Source: Lachnoclostridium sp. An76
GTDB lineage: Bacteria; Bacillota; Clostridia; Lachnospirales; Lachnospiraceae
DNA: 64,000 bases
NCBI RefSeq assembly: GCF_002161355.1
Contig: NZ_NFHL01000002.1
Span: 310,001 to 374,000, forward strand
Direction of reading: 5' to 3'
Shown here: positions 45,958 through 54,982 of the stretch, in pieces
Layout: every line of letters starts with the position of its first letter
Position numbering within the stretch: position 1 is the stretch's first letter
The notes under the pieces: generated by a model
Database searches by the model: none
Told to the model about the DNA's origin: nothing
The model's input: the letters and a program-made list of their open reading frames with translations, nothing else
Translations under genes and position numbers: made by a program

Positions 45958-46797
45958 TTATCCTTTCACCGCGCCGGCGACCACGCCTTCGATGATATAT
46001 TTCTGGCAGAAGAGATAGAAGACCACGATCGGGACGATGGCGATCACGAGCGTCCCCATCAGAGCGCCCATATCAACGGAGCCGTACCCGCCTTTCAGGT
46101 ACTGTACCGCCATGGGGATGGTCTTGTATTTTCTCTGGTCAAGTACCAGCGATGGCAGGAGATAATCGTTCCAGATCCACATCGCCTGCAGGATCGTAAC
46201 CGTCACACAGGTCGGTTTTGAGATCGGCATGACCACCCGGAAAAATGTCTGGACCGGCGTGCAGCCGTCGATCATGGCCGCCTCCTCGATCTCCAGCGGG
46301 ATCGACTTCATAAATCCGGTAAACATAAAGATAGAAAGTCCCGCGCCGAAGCCGAGGTAGATCACGATGATCCCCCACGGATTGCCCATCTTCAGCATAT
46401 TGGCGATCTTGGAGAGGGTATACATCTCCATCTGGAACGGCACGATCATGGCAAACAGGCAGAGCATGTAGATCGCTTTTGTCACTTTCGTATCCACCCG
46501 GCTGATGTACCACGCTGTCATGGAGCAGAAGAGGATGATCGCCGCTACGGAAAACACCGTGATAAACAGGCTCCACCCGAACGCCGGCAGAAGACCACTC
46601 TTCTCAATCCCCCGGATATAGTTTTCAATCCCCACGAACAGGTTATCCAGCGGGAGCTTGAACGGCATCCTGCTGATATACACATCTTTCTTGAATGAAT
46701 TGATGATGACAAGCACGATCGGATAAACGTACAGCAGACTTAAGACCGAAAAAAATATCGTCAGCGGAAGCCCGTGTTTTGCTTTTCTTGCACCCAT
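45958..46797 (-). CDS. Sugar ABC transporter permease (MalG type)
   Basis: The protein has 279 residues and six membrane spans. The cytoplasmic EAA loop EIEEAAMIDGCTPVQTFFRV precedes VMPISKP, the contact for the ATPase. The end QKYIIEGVVAGAVKG is typical for this permease class. The start codon shares a base with the stop of the partner permease. No ATPase gene is present in the window; such systems often share an MsmX-like ATPase encoded elsewhere. Confidence 0.95.
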   Translation of the reverse strand: MGARKAKHGLPLTIFFSVLSLLYVYPIVLVIINSFKKDVYISRMPFKLPLDNLFVGIENYIRGIEKSGLLPAFGWSLFITVFSVAAIILFCSMTAWYISRVDTKVTKAIYMLCLFAMIVPFQMEMYTLSKIANMLKMGNPWGIIVIYLGFGAGLSIFMFTGFMKSIPLEIEEAAMIDGCTPVQTFFRVVMPISKPTCVTVTILQAMWIWNDYLLPSLVLDQRKYKTIPMAVQYLKGGYGSVDMGALMGTLVIAIVPIVVFYLFCQKYIIEGVVAGAVKG

Positions 46798-47639
46798 TAC
46801 TGCTGCACCTCCTTCGATCTTGTCAGTTTATTCTGGATCAGGGCAATGACCCCGACCATAATGAAGAATACGACCGCTTTCGCCTGGCCGACGCCTTCCC
46901 AGCCCGCCCTGCCGTAGAACGTATTGAAAATATTCAGCGCCAGCAGCTCGGACATCTTGGACGGGGCGCCGTTGGTCAGCGCGAGGTTCTGGTCGAACAG
47001 CTTGAATGAATTCGTCAGGGTCAGGAACGTACATATGGTGATCGACGGCATCACCATGGGGATCGTCACATGGCGCAGGATCTGCCGGGGGCTTGCCCCG
47101 TCGATCTTCGCCGCCTCGATGAGATCGCCCGGCACGTTCTGGATACCCGCGATATAGATGATCATCATATAGCCGATCTGCTGCCAGCAGACCAGGATCA
47201 CCAGTCCCCAGAACCCATATACTTCCGAATAAGTCAGCGTGCGCCCGAACGTGGCAAGGACGCCGTTTAAAAGGAGCTGCCATACGTATCCGAGCACAAT
47301 GCCGCCGATCAGGTTCGGCATAAAGAATACCGTGCGGAATACATTCGTTCCTCTGATGCCTTTCGTCAGCAGCAGCGCCACCGCAAAAGCCAGGATATTG
47401 ATCACAAGTACGGTCACCACCGTAAAGAGCGCTGTAAACCACATCGCGTGGATGAATTCCTTATCGCCCAGGATCTTCAGATAATTGGATATCCCGATAA
47501 ACTCTGCGTCCGTCACCGTCGTAAACTTACAGAACGACAGCCATACACCGAGGATAAAGGGAGCCAGGAATCCGATCGTGAAAGCGGCCATCGTGGGAAG
47601 CACGAATAAGGGAAAATATCTTTTGATTGCTTTCTGCAT
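46797..47639 (-). CDS. Sugar ABC transporter permease (MalF type)
   Basis: The protein has 280 residues and six membrane spans. The EAA loop is LIEAAKIDGASPRQILRHVT followed by IPMVMPSI. Family stretches FRTVFFMPNLIGGIVLGYVW and LTNGAPSKMSELLALNIFNT are present. It forms the channel with the MalG-type permease. It follows the lipoprotein gene after 110 bases that hold a stem-loop. Confidence 0.95.
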   Translation of the reverse strand: MQKAIKRYFPLFVLPTMAAFTIGFLAPFILGVWLSFCKFTTVTDAEFIGISNYLKILGDKEFIHAMWFTALFTVVTVLVINILAFAVALLLTKGIRGTNVFRTVFFMPNLIGGIVLGYVWQLLLNGVLATFGRTLTYSEVYGFWGLVILVCWQQIGYMMIIYIAGIQNVPGDLIEAAKIDGASPRQILRHVTIPMVMPSITICTFLTLTNSFKLFDQNLALTNGAPSKMSELLALNIFNTFYGRAGWEGVGQAKAVVFFIMVGVIALIQNKLTRSKEVQQ

Positions 47640-47660
47640 CTTCCTTTTCTCCTTCCTGAT

Positions 47661-47688
47661 AAGGGCTCCGTCGCAATGCGGAGCCCTT
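47661..47688 (-). promoter_or_regulatory. Stem-loop between the binding-protein and permease genes
   Basis: AAGGGCTCCG and CGGAGCCCTT pair around an 8-base loop. On the transcribed strand no T-run follows, so it probably stabilises the upstream message or lowers read-through, giving more binding protein than permease. Confidence 0.65.
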
Positions 47689-47749
47689 TTTATAAAGTAA
47701 GAGGATATGAAAAAATAACATGTTACTCTGGCAGTATTGTTGTTATCAT

Positions 47750-49099
47750 TTATTCTGCGTTTGCGGCTGCGTACTCTGTAGCCCAGCCGTCAACAAATGC
47801 GCTCACAACGCCGTTCCAGTCGTCTGTGCCCTGAGCGTACTCAAGCAGCGCGCCGCCCACATTGTTCTTCCAGTTCTCTGACGGCATTGTAGTGAAGTTC
47901 CAACTCACCGGCGTCTTTCCTGCCTCGTTGTACTCTTCGTTTGCCTGTACGAGCGGGTTGGACGGCAGATAATCTGCGAATGTGGTGAACGGTGTGACAA
48001 ATCCCATCTCGTTCGCCAGCATGTCGCGTCCTTCGTCGCTCTCAACTACCCACTGCATGAAGTCAAGTGTCGCCTGGATATCTTCCTCGGAAGCATTCTT
48101 ATTTACGCACCAGTAGTTCTCGGAACCTGTGCAGAGCCCCTGGTCTTCTTCACCCTCCACGCCGATGTAGATCGGAAGCATTCCCATATCTTCGTCCGCT
48201 ACTTCATTGCCTTTGACATCGTTGTATGCCCATGTACCGTTCTGATAGAATACAGCTTCGCCCAGGCTGAACTCCGCGTTGGCGTCCTCTGCCGTCTTGG
48301 AAGAGATCATGGACGGATCGCAGGTTGCGTTGTTCAGGTAAAGATCCCAGATCTGTTTGTAATTGTCAAGATATGTACCTTTGATCGCGTCTGTGGATGT
48401 GATCCCGTCCGCCTGATACTCGTAATAGATCGGCAGGTTTGCAAGGTGTGTCTTAAATCTCCAGTCAGAAGAAGAATCCATACCCGCGGATGTAAACGCG
48501 CCCTGTACCCCGAGCTCGTCTTTGTGCGCCTGGATCTCTTCCGCAACAGCCTTCAGCGCCTCGAAATTATTCAGGTCGTCAATTGATTTCACTGTGGACC
48601 AGTCAGCTGCGAAGTAGTCGTTCAGGATCGCCTTGTTGTAGATGATGCCGTATGTCTCGATCACGTACGCAAGCCCCAGTACCTGGTCCCCGTCTTTGAG
48701 CACGTAGTCATCGCTTGATACATCTTTGTAAACCGCGCTGTCAGAGAGGTCATAGCAGTAATCCTTCCATGTCGCCAGTCCGACCGGCCCGTTCACCTGG
48801 AAGAGTGTCGGAGCCTCATCCTTTGCCATCTCTGACTTTAACTGGGATTCATATGTACCGGACGCCGCGGTCTGGACATCTACCTGTACGCCCGTCTCAT
48901 CTGTATACTGTTTTGCAAGTTCTACCCACTGGTCTGCCTGCTCCGGCTTAAAGTTCAGGTAATAAACCTTGCCTGTCGCCTCTTTGCCGCCGTCTGCATC
49001 GCCCCCGCCGCTGTCTCCGCCGGAGCCACCGCATCCTGCAAGCATTCCCGCTGTCATCGCCGCTGTGAGCAGCAGAGCGATCAGTCTCTTTCTTTTCAT
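47750..49099 (-). CDS. Sugar ABC transporter substrate-binding lipoprotein
   Basis: The protein has 449 residues. The signal peptide ends in the lipobox LAGC (C23), followed by a Gly/Asp/Ser linker. The family 1 binding fold is seen in KVYYLNFKPEQADQWVELAK, APTLFQVNGPVGLATWKDYC, ALKAVAEEIQAHKDELGVQG and EAVFYQNGTWAYNDVKGN. The YYLNFKPE start resembles multiple-sugar binding proteins of Clostridia; the sugar is unknown. It is the first gene of the operon, preceded by a TATAAT box without a good -35, which fits control by the YesN-type activator. AAGGAGGAC precedes the start. Confidence 0.94.
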   Translation of the reverse strand: MKRKRLIALLLTAAMTAGMLAGCGGSGGDSGGGDADGGKEATGKVYYLNFKPEQADQWVELAKQYTDETGVQVDVQTAASGTYESQLKSEMAKDEAPTLFQVNGPVGLATWKDYCYDLSDSAVYKDVSSDDYVLKDGDQVLGLAYVIETYGIIYNKAILNDYFAADWSTVKSIDDLNNFEALKAVAEEIQAHKDELGVQGAFTSAGMDSSSDWRFKTHLANLPIYYEYQADGITSTDAIKGTYLDNYKQIWDLYLNNATCDPSMISSKTAEDANAEFSLGEAVFYQNGTWAYNDVKGNEVADEDMGMLPIYIGVEGEEDQGLCTGSENYWCVNKNASEEDIQATLDFMQWVVESDEGRDMLANEMGFVTPFTTFADYLPSNPLVQANEEYNEAGKTPVSWNFTTMPSENWKNNVGGALLEYAQGTDDWNGVVSAFVDGWATEYAAANAE

Positions 49100-49241
49100 A
49101 ATAAATGTCCTCCTTTTCTGTAGGTTTTCTTCCTGATGATATTATAAGAAAACCCCGAAAAAGAGGACATAGTAAAAAATCCAGAAACATGTAACTATTC
49201 TCAGCATGTTCCTTATCTCTCAGCTGTACTCTACAGGGAAG

Positions 49242-51866
49242 TCAAAATCCTTCCCACAAAAAAGCCCTTATCCTTTTTGCAGGCCTGAGCCCCCGTTTTG
49301 CTGACGCAGCTGCTTTCCCGGATATCTTCCGGGCTTTTATAAGCTCTTTCCCACCGCACTGTTCTCTGCCGTATACAGCCCTCAATGTCAGCATATAGAG
49401 CTCTGCTATTTCATCCCTGCCTACAGTTTCACATCCCTGCTGCGCTCCGCCCGCTGATCTTCCGCTGCCCGCACATATCTGCAAAGCTTTCTCGCAGAAG
49501 TCCGGATCATCCGAGTGTACACTCTCAGGCAGTCCTGCATACAGCAGCAGCTCATAGAAGCCGCAGAATACATTCCTGATATTTTCATTGACACCTGCCT
49601 TTTTCTTCTTCCCGAGATATATCCGGCGTTTCATCACACGTCTGCTGATCAGTCCTGCCGCTCCCAGAACGAGGACTGAGATTTCCATCAGAACGATCAC
49701 CGAACTCAGATTTCCCTCCGACAGAAAGGCTGTCAGTTTTTGCAGCAGGCCGGGTTCTATACTGTCAGACTCATCGGCCGCAGAAGGATCTTTCCGTTCC
49801 TGATCTGTCCGGGGCATTTCGACTTCCTGTTTCGTCCCCAGCGCTCCAGGGGTCGTCTCCACCGGTTTCCAGCCGATCCCCGGTTCGTAAACTTCGGCCC
49901 AGGCGTGGGAATTATCCGCCTGCAGCACTGCCGTGTATGTCCCGTCCGGCTGAGCGGTGAAAAGCTCCGCGGGAGCGGCATATCCCGCCACATAGCGGGC
50001 CGGCACGCCGCACATGCGGAACATAACTACAGCTGCCGTTGCAAAATGCGTACTGTATCCGGTCTTTGACTCTTCAAGAAAATAGCGGAGAAAATCCTCA
50101 CCCTCAGGAACTGCCCCGGCATGGATATCATAAGTGTAATGTTCATTCAGATAGGTGATCACAAAGTTTTCAATCTTCTCCAGCTCTTCCGGGACCAGCC
50201 CCTGCTCCTTCATCCACTCGTCTTCATCTTTCCACTGAAAGTCCTGCTCAGCGCACACAGCCTGCAGATCTTCCAGGCCGTCCGGGACTTCCAGGTACCG
50301 CTGCTGCGTGTAAGCATCATAAGAAGCCTCCGTCCGGTCCAGCACACTGGAATTTTCTTCATTTTTATCCCACGCCTCAAGGACCGGACTGCAGTCTGCC
50401 TCTGCATAGAAAGGGAAAATATCATCCTGTACATCCTGCCCCAGTACCGCCCCGTCTCCGCCGGACAGTTCATAATACTCATTCAGATAAGCGTTATACG
50501 GAACATACGTATATTCCGATGATGCGTTCAGCCGTTCCACTGTCATCTCCGCCGCCTGCTGTCCGGATGCCGGCTCGCCGGTCACCGGCTGATCTGCCAC
50601 ATCCTGCCCTGACGACATACTTCCCTGCGCATACATCGTGCGCAAAAACGGCAGGTTCTGGATATAAAGCATCGGATCATCTTCCGTCCGCCAGTTCATC
50701 GCCGCACTCTTAAAATGCTCCTCTGACGGGCCCTGCCATCGGTTGCTTCCATAACTGCTTCCGATAAATCCTTTCAGATATACTGTCTCTGCCGGCTGCT
50801 CAGAAACCGTAACCTTCAGGTCCTCCAGAGAACCGACCGCATATCCGTCCGTGTCCCCAAGAGCACCGTCCTGCACTCCCCGCCCTTCTGTTTCGGCTGT
50901 CATAAGGATACTCCCCGCCCCGGTCTGGGGCAGCAGTCCGAGCAGCTGTTCCATGATCCCGGTCTCGATCCGTGAAGCTGCACTCTCCGCTTTCTCAAGC
51001 TGTACGCTCAGGACCGGCCTTACAAGATAAAACGCAGATATAGACAGGAGAAACGCCGCTGATCCCACCACGAGAAGAACTTTCTTCTGTACGTTTTCAA
51101 AACATTCCAGATTCCGGCGCCTCTGTTCGCTTCCGTCTCCGCCCCATAAACTTCTGCGCCGCCAGGACCGCGACGCCGCCAGCACGCCGAGCGCCGCAAA
51201 CATCAGTGCAAACAGCGGAAGGATCGACGGCGAACAGGCAAAAAGAAAAAAAACTGCAAGAAGGGGAAACTCGATCACTGCAAGCACAAGCGCATCCGGC
51301 CGCCACACGGTCACCGCTCCAAGGACAAAGGCAAGCAGGACTGTCAGTTCCGCGAGGAACACATTCAGGTCAGAGGCGCTCCCCGAAACAGAAAAAAGCT
51401 CCACTGAGCTGCGGTACTGCTGGTTTGCAGCGGAAACAGCGGCATTTAAGAACTGCTTTGCACCTGACGTAAAAGCATCCTGTGTCAGGAACAATACTGA
51501 TGCATAAACCAGCGTGAACAGGAACACCCCGTATCTGCGCTTTCCCTCCAGCTTATCCCATCGGTAAAATCCGGTAAACAACAGGCAGGACAGGATCAGC
51601 GCCGGTATCCACCATATCGGATCCGCCGGCAGGCACCATCCGCTCACAGCCATCCCCAGCAGGCCGCCGCACTCAAGCAGCAGCAGGATACCGGACACCG
51701 CACACCACAGATATGGACGGAACCGCCCTGTCTGCGACTGGATCAGTTCCTTCCCTTCGGGCAGGAGCATGGTTTCCGCACTTTCCTTATGCAGTTTATC
51801 AGCTGTCCGGGCTGCTGCTCTTTGTCTGCGCAAGCGAGAGCCGCCCTGCTTCTGTATATGTCTCAT
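49242..51866 (-). CDS. Membrane transglutaminase-fold protein with Ser at the catalytic Cys position
   Basis: The protein has 874 residues. About six N-terminal membrane spans (residues 50-230) are followed by one near 265-283. A large outer region (about 290-715) holds the transglutaminase-like domain, then another span (VIVLMEISVLVLGAAGLI) and a cytoplasmic tail. This TgpA-like layout is usual for genes next to MoxR and DUF58. In the core KTGYSTHFATAAVVMFRMCG the nucleophile Cys is Ser605 (codon AGT at 50052-50054). His654 (NSHAWAEVY) is kept and the Asp position is Glu670 (KPVETTPG). It may be inactive as a thiol enzyme or work differently. It overlaps the DUF58 gene by 68 bases. Confidence 0.88.
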   Translation of the reverse strand: MRHIQKQGGSRLRRQRAAARTADKLHKESAETMLLPEGKELIQSQTGRFRPYLWCAVSGILLLLECGGLLGMAVSGWCLPADPIWWIPALILSCLLFTGFYRWDKLEGKRRYGVFLFTLVYASVLFLTQDAFTSGAKQFLNAAVSAANQQYRSSVELFSVSGSASDLNVFLAELTVLLAFVLGAVTVWRPDALVLAVIEFPLLAVFFLFACSPSILPLFALMFAALGVLAASRSWRRRSLWGGDGSEQRRRNLECFENVQKKVLLVVGSAAFLLSISAFYLVRPVLSVQLEKAESAASRIETGIMEQLLGLLPQTGAGSILMTAETEGRGVQDGALGDTDGYAVGSLEDLKVTVSEQPAETVYLKGFIGSSYGSNRWQGPSEEHFKSAAMNWRTEDDPMLYIQNLPFLRTMYAQGSMSSGQDVADQPVTGEPASGQQAAEMTVERLNASSEYTYVPYNAYLNEYYELSGGDGAVLGQDVQDDIFPFYAEADCSPVLEAWDKNEENSSVLDRTEASYDAYTQQRYLEVPDGLEDLQAVCAEQDFQWKDEDEWMKEQGLVPEELEKIENFVITYLNEHYTYDIHAGAVPEGEDFLRYFLEESKTGYSTHFATAAVVMFRMCGVPARYVAGYAAPAELFTAQPDGTYTAVLQADNSHAWAEVYEPGIGWKPVETTPGALGTKQEVEMPRTDQERKDPSAADESDSIEPGLLQKLTAFLSEGNLSSVIVLMEISVLVLGAAGLISRRVMKRRIYLGKKKKAGVNENIRNVFCGFYELLLYAGLPESVHSDDPDFCEKALQICAGSGRSAGGAQQGCETVGRDEIAELYMLTLRAVYGREQCGGKELIKARKISGKAAASAKRGLRPAKRIRAFLWEGF

Positions 51867-52893
51867 CCTCAGACTGCTCCTTATAAAGTGTATTAAGATC
51901 CGTATGGATCTCAGACAGCGGCGTATGGATCAGCGCCATCAGCATCTCACGGAAAGACGCCTCATCCCTGACCGTATAGCGGACTAATATCTGCTCCCTC
52001 GCCCAGATCACATCATGGCGCAGCCCGGAGCGCAGCATCTCCCAGGACACATCCGCCGCTTTATCATAAAAAGTATCCAGCTCACTGCGGGAAACTCCGT
52101 TTTCTCCCGGATACAGATCCAGAAAGACAAGGAGCGCTGTCTCTGATGTATCTCCCGGGTCGCGCACCATCCATTGGTCAAACCGCGCGGACAGTTTCCA
52201 GTGGATACTGTGGAGCATATCCCCTTTCCGGTACTCACGGATATCCACAGCCTCCAAGAGATCTTCCCCTGCGCGGCAGGCGCTGCTGTCTTCTCCTCCT
52301 GCCGCTTTTCCGGTCATCCGGTTTTCCTCATTCTCCCCGGTCTCCCACCTGGGCAGAGAGGTATATTCGGCTGTAAAAGAACACACTTTACATTGCCCGC
52401 AGAACAGGCCCAGATAATCTTTCACCCGCACGTCACTGCCCGCAATACTTACCACACCGCAGTGCTCCGCTTTCAGCCGGAATACCACTTCAGCCCTTCC
52501 CCTGCCGTCCACCATTGCCGGAGACCTGAGCGTACTGACCTCGCTGGTAAACATATCCCGGCACGCTACTTCCACTGTCACATCTGCCGCAGGGAGGATA
52601 CGGCGGTTTCTGAGAGCCACACGGATCTCAAACAGCTCTCCCCTGCGCATCGCCGCAGACGGGAGCCGGACTTCCGCCTGCAGGCCTGACGCCAGCGTAC
52701 GCACACAGACATACAGCGCCGCCGCCAGCAGGATCTCAAATCCCAGCAGGAAACGGGGGAACTCCGCATCGTGGGTCACTGCCGCCGCAAGTGTTGCAAA
52801 CACTGCCGCCGCATACAGGATCCTGCTTTTTACACCGCCTCCAGCTCCCGCCCCCGTCTTACCGCCTGGTTTTCTCTGTTTCTTTCCCCTCAT
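51799..52893 (-). CDS. DUF58-domain membrane protein
   Basis: The protein has 364 residues. A basic start (MRGKKQRKPGGKTG) is followed by two short membrane spans near 25-65. An outer beta domain (LFEIRVALRNRRILPAADVT) comes next, then the conserved DUF58 part with DLLEAVDIREYRKGDMLHSI and HWKLSARFDQWMVRDPGDTS (the R.Y..GD...IHWK signature). Such proteins are thought to act with MoxR ATPases as von Willebrand-like partners. The ATG overlaps the MoxR stop by 4 bases. Confidence 0.93.
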   Translation of the reverse strand: MRGKKQRKPGGKTGAGAGGGVKSRILYAAAVFATLAAAVTHDAEFPRFLLGFEILLAAALYVCVRTLASGLQAEVRLPSAAMRRGELFEIRVALRNRRILPAADVTVEVACRDMFTSEVSTLRSPAMVDGRGRAEVVFRLKAEHCGVVSIAGSDVRVKDYLGLFCGQCKVCSFTAEYTSLPRWETGENEENRMTGKAAGGEDSSACRAGEDLLEAVDIREYRKGDMLHSIHWKLSARFDQWMVRDPGDTSETALLVFLDLYPGENGVSRSELDTFYDKAADVSWEMLRSGLRHDVIWAREQILVRYTVRDEASFREMLMALIHTPLSEIHTDLNTLYKEQSEDETYTEAGRLSLAQTKSSSPDS

Positions 52894-53849
52894 TTCTGTC
52901 TCTTCTCCGGCCGTGGTTTCTTTACAGACTCCAGGATCTCTGCCAGCACATCGTCCGCTGACACCCGGGATGCTTTTGCCTGGGCATTTAAGATCACACG
53001 GTGTCTTGCAATATCTCCGAATACACGCGCCACGTCATCCGGCACTGCAAACGTACGCCCGTCCATATATGCGGCCGCCTTCGCCATCTGCACTGCCGCA
53101 AGCGAACCGCGGGGGCTTAATCCCAACGCAAGCATAGGGTGATCCCTGGTCGCCTCGGCCAGAGACACGATGTAGTCATAGATCACCTTATGGATAAACA
53201 CCTCTCTCGTCTCCGCCTGCATCCGGATCAGTTCGTCCGCTGTGACCACAGCCCGCATTTCCCGCAGTGACGGATATCCCGCATTCCCTGTCAGTATCTC
53301 GATCTCATCCTTCCGGCTCGGGTATCCCATGACCACGCAGATCATAAAACGGTCCAACTGGGATTCCGGCAGCATCTGCGTTCCCACCGAACCGATCGGG
53401 TTCTCTGTTGCGATCACCTGGAACGGTTCCGGCACCGGATAGGTGACCCCGTCAACAGTCACTGTCCCCTCTTCCATCACCTGCAGGAGCGCCGCCTGAG
53501 TCCTCGCTGATGTACGGTTGATCTCATCCGCCAGAAAAAGATTGCACATGACTGCTCCCGGATGGTAATGGAACCTTCCGTCTTCTTTATCATACATGGA
53601 AAATCCTGTGATATCCGACGGCATAACGTCCGGAGTAAACTGTACGCGTCCCTGATCCAGAGACATAGCGCGGGCAAACGCTACCGCGAGTGTTGTCTTT
53701 CCCACTCCCGGAATATCCTCGATCAGGATATGCCCGCCCGCAAGGAATGCCATCATGATCTTCTCCACGCAGGACTGTTTTCCCGCGATCACTTTCTCTA
53801 CTTCTTCTGTTACCAGCCGGGCTTTTCCGGCATATCTCATTTCGCTCAC
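52890..53849 (-). CDS. MoxR-family AAA+ ATPase
   Basis: The protein has 319 residues. Walker A GVGKTT is at 48-53 and Walker B FLADEIN (D108, E109). Sensor 1 is VIATENPIGSVGTQ, with the QLDRFM word behind it; sensor 2 lies near LGLSPRGSLA. MoxR ATPases act as chaperones that ready protein complexes, often with a DUF58 partner, as found next to it. Its start overlaps the upstream sortase stop by 4 bases, so it is translated with the pilus genes. Confidence 0.96.
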   Translation of the reverse strand: MSEMRYAGKARLVTEEVEKVIAGKQSCVEKIMMAFLAGGHILIEDIPGVGKTTLAVAFARAMSLDQGRVQFTPDVMPSDITGFSMYDKEDGRFHYHPGAVMCNLFLADEINRTSARTQAALLQVMEEGTVTVDGVTYPVPEPFQVIATENPIGSVGTQMLPESQLDRFMICVVMGYPSRKDEIEILTGNAGYPSLREMRAVVTADELIRMQAETREVFIHKVIYDYIVSLAEATRDHPMLALGLSPRGSLAAVQMAKAAAYMDGRTFAVPDDVARVFGDIARHRVILNAQAKASRVSADDVLAEILESVKKPRPEKRQK

Positions 53850-54982
53850 CTTTTTCTTCTCCTTCTCCTGCGTCTATTCTTCCGATGTTCCTTTCCCTGA
53901 TCCGTCATACCGATATCCGACCCTTTCACAGCACCGCTCTTCCGGCGTCCTGTCAGAATCACTGCTGACACAACAACTATAAGAACTACCGCCAACAATA
54001 TCCATACCCCATACGTCTCAAGCCAGATCTGCAGATTCGAGTAACCTGCCCCTGACTCCGCCATACCATCCGTCAGGGACACGCTCAGCGCAGCGGGATC
54101 TATCTGTACTGTTGCCGGCTCTTCCCCTGAGATATCCTCCACTTCACGGGGTGACGGGTCCCAGGTCTTTCCTACTTCCTCCAGATCCTCTTCCATCGTC
54201 TGAGGCTCCTCTGCCGAGCGCTCTGCAAAAACAAGATACCGCTGATAATTGTGCGGATATGGATGGCAGGTCAGAAGCGTCACCAGTCCCCGGCCTTCCT
54301 GTATGAATATCTCCTGGGAATCGTCCGGCGATATAATCTTCAGATCACATACCCGGTAGATCAGGACATCCCAGGGCGTCGTGATCTGGATCTTATCTCC
54401 GATCTGGAGCTGCTGGATATTCCGGAACATGGGGATCCCCTTCCAGCCTCTGTGCGCCGCGATCACCGTGTTCGAATCCGTTTCTCCGAGAGGCATGGAC
54501 GTCTCACCGAGCAGGGCAGCTCCCTTTGCCATATTGTCGTGATCCGCACCCAGGTATATGGGCAGGTTCTCCTCGATCCTGGGGATCCACAGGACGCCGA
54601 TCACATTCTGGCTGAAGCCGTACTCTGTCAGGTCAAATCCCGGCGTCTCATAAGAAAAAGGGTCCTTAAGGCCTGCCTGTCCGTTCTCATAGATTTCTCT
54701 GTTATAGGCGGAAAGTTCCTCTCTCAGGGCTGCCAGCGCCTCCGCCGATACTCCCGCCGCATAATCTTCTGACTGTAAATCTGCTCCACCTGCTGAGGCG
54801 TCCACATCCTCACCCCTGTCTCCGGCGTCTTCACGTCCGACAGCGGTTTCAACCTCAAAAGTCTCTATTACGTCCGAGGCGTCCCGGCCTGCCATCCAGC
54901 GGTTCACATATGGTCCGAGGAATACCGCCGCGCCGGCAAGGAACACTGCCGCCGCTATTATCTGCACTGCTCTTCTCATCAC
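53846..54982 (-). CDS. Sortase with long N-terminal linker and C-terminal membrane span
   Basis: The protein has 378 residues. A membrane span (AVQIIAAAVFLAGAAVFLG) is followed by an acidic linker (about 45-75) and the sortase barrel with H177 (AAHRGW), C239 (LLTCHPYP) and R248 (NYQRYLVFAE). A second span (IWLETYGVWILLAVVLIVVV) near 325-345 and a very basic tail (NRRRRRRRKR) follow. The TCHPY active site differs from the TCTPY of the sortase upstream, so it may serve another step, for example anchoring or a different substrate. Class assignment is open. It overlaps both neighbours by 4 bases. Confidence 0.9.
   Translation of the reverse strand: MMRRAVQIIAAAVFLAGAAVFLGPYVNRWMAGRDASDVIETFEVETAVGREDAGDRGEDVDASAGGADLQSEDYAAGVSAEALAALREELSAYNREIYENGQAGLKDPFSYETPGFDLTEYGFSQNVIGVLWIPRIEENLPIYLGADHDNMAKGAALLGETSMPLGETDSNTVIAAHRGWKGIPMFRNIQQLQIGDKIQITTPWDVLIYRVCDLKIISPDDSQEIFIQEGRGLVTLLTCHPYPHNYQRYLVFAERSAEEPQTMEEDLEEVGKTWDPSPREVEDISGEEPATVQIDPAALSVSLTDGMAESGAGYSNLQIWLETYGVWILLAVVLIVVVSAVILTGRRKSGAVKGSDIGMTDQGKEHRKNRRRRRRRKR

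Noticed and set aside
53846-54982. Naming the second sortase as class B
   Set aside because: It has a C-terminal membrane span and a position in a pilus locus, so the class cannot be settled from sequence reading alone.
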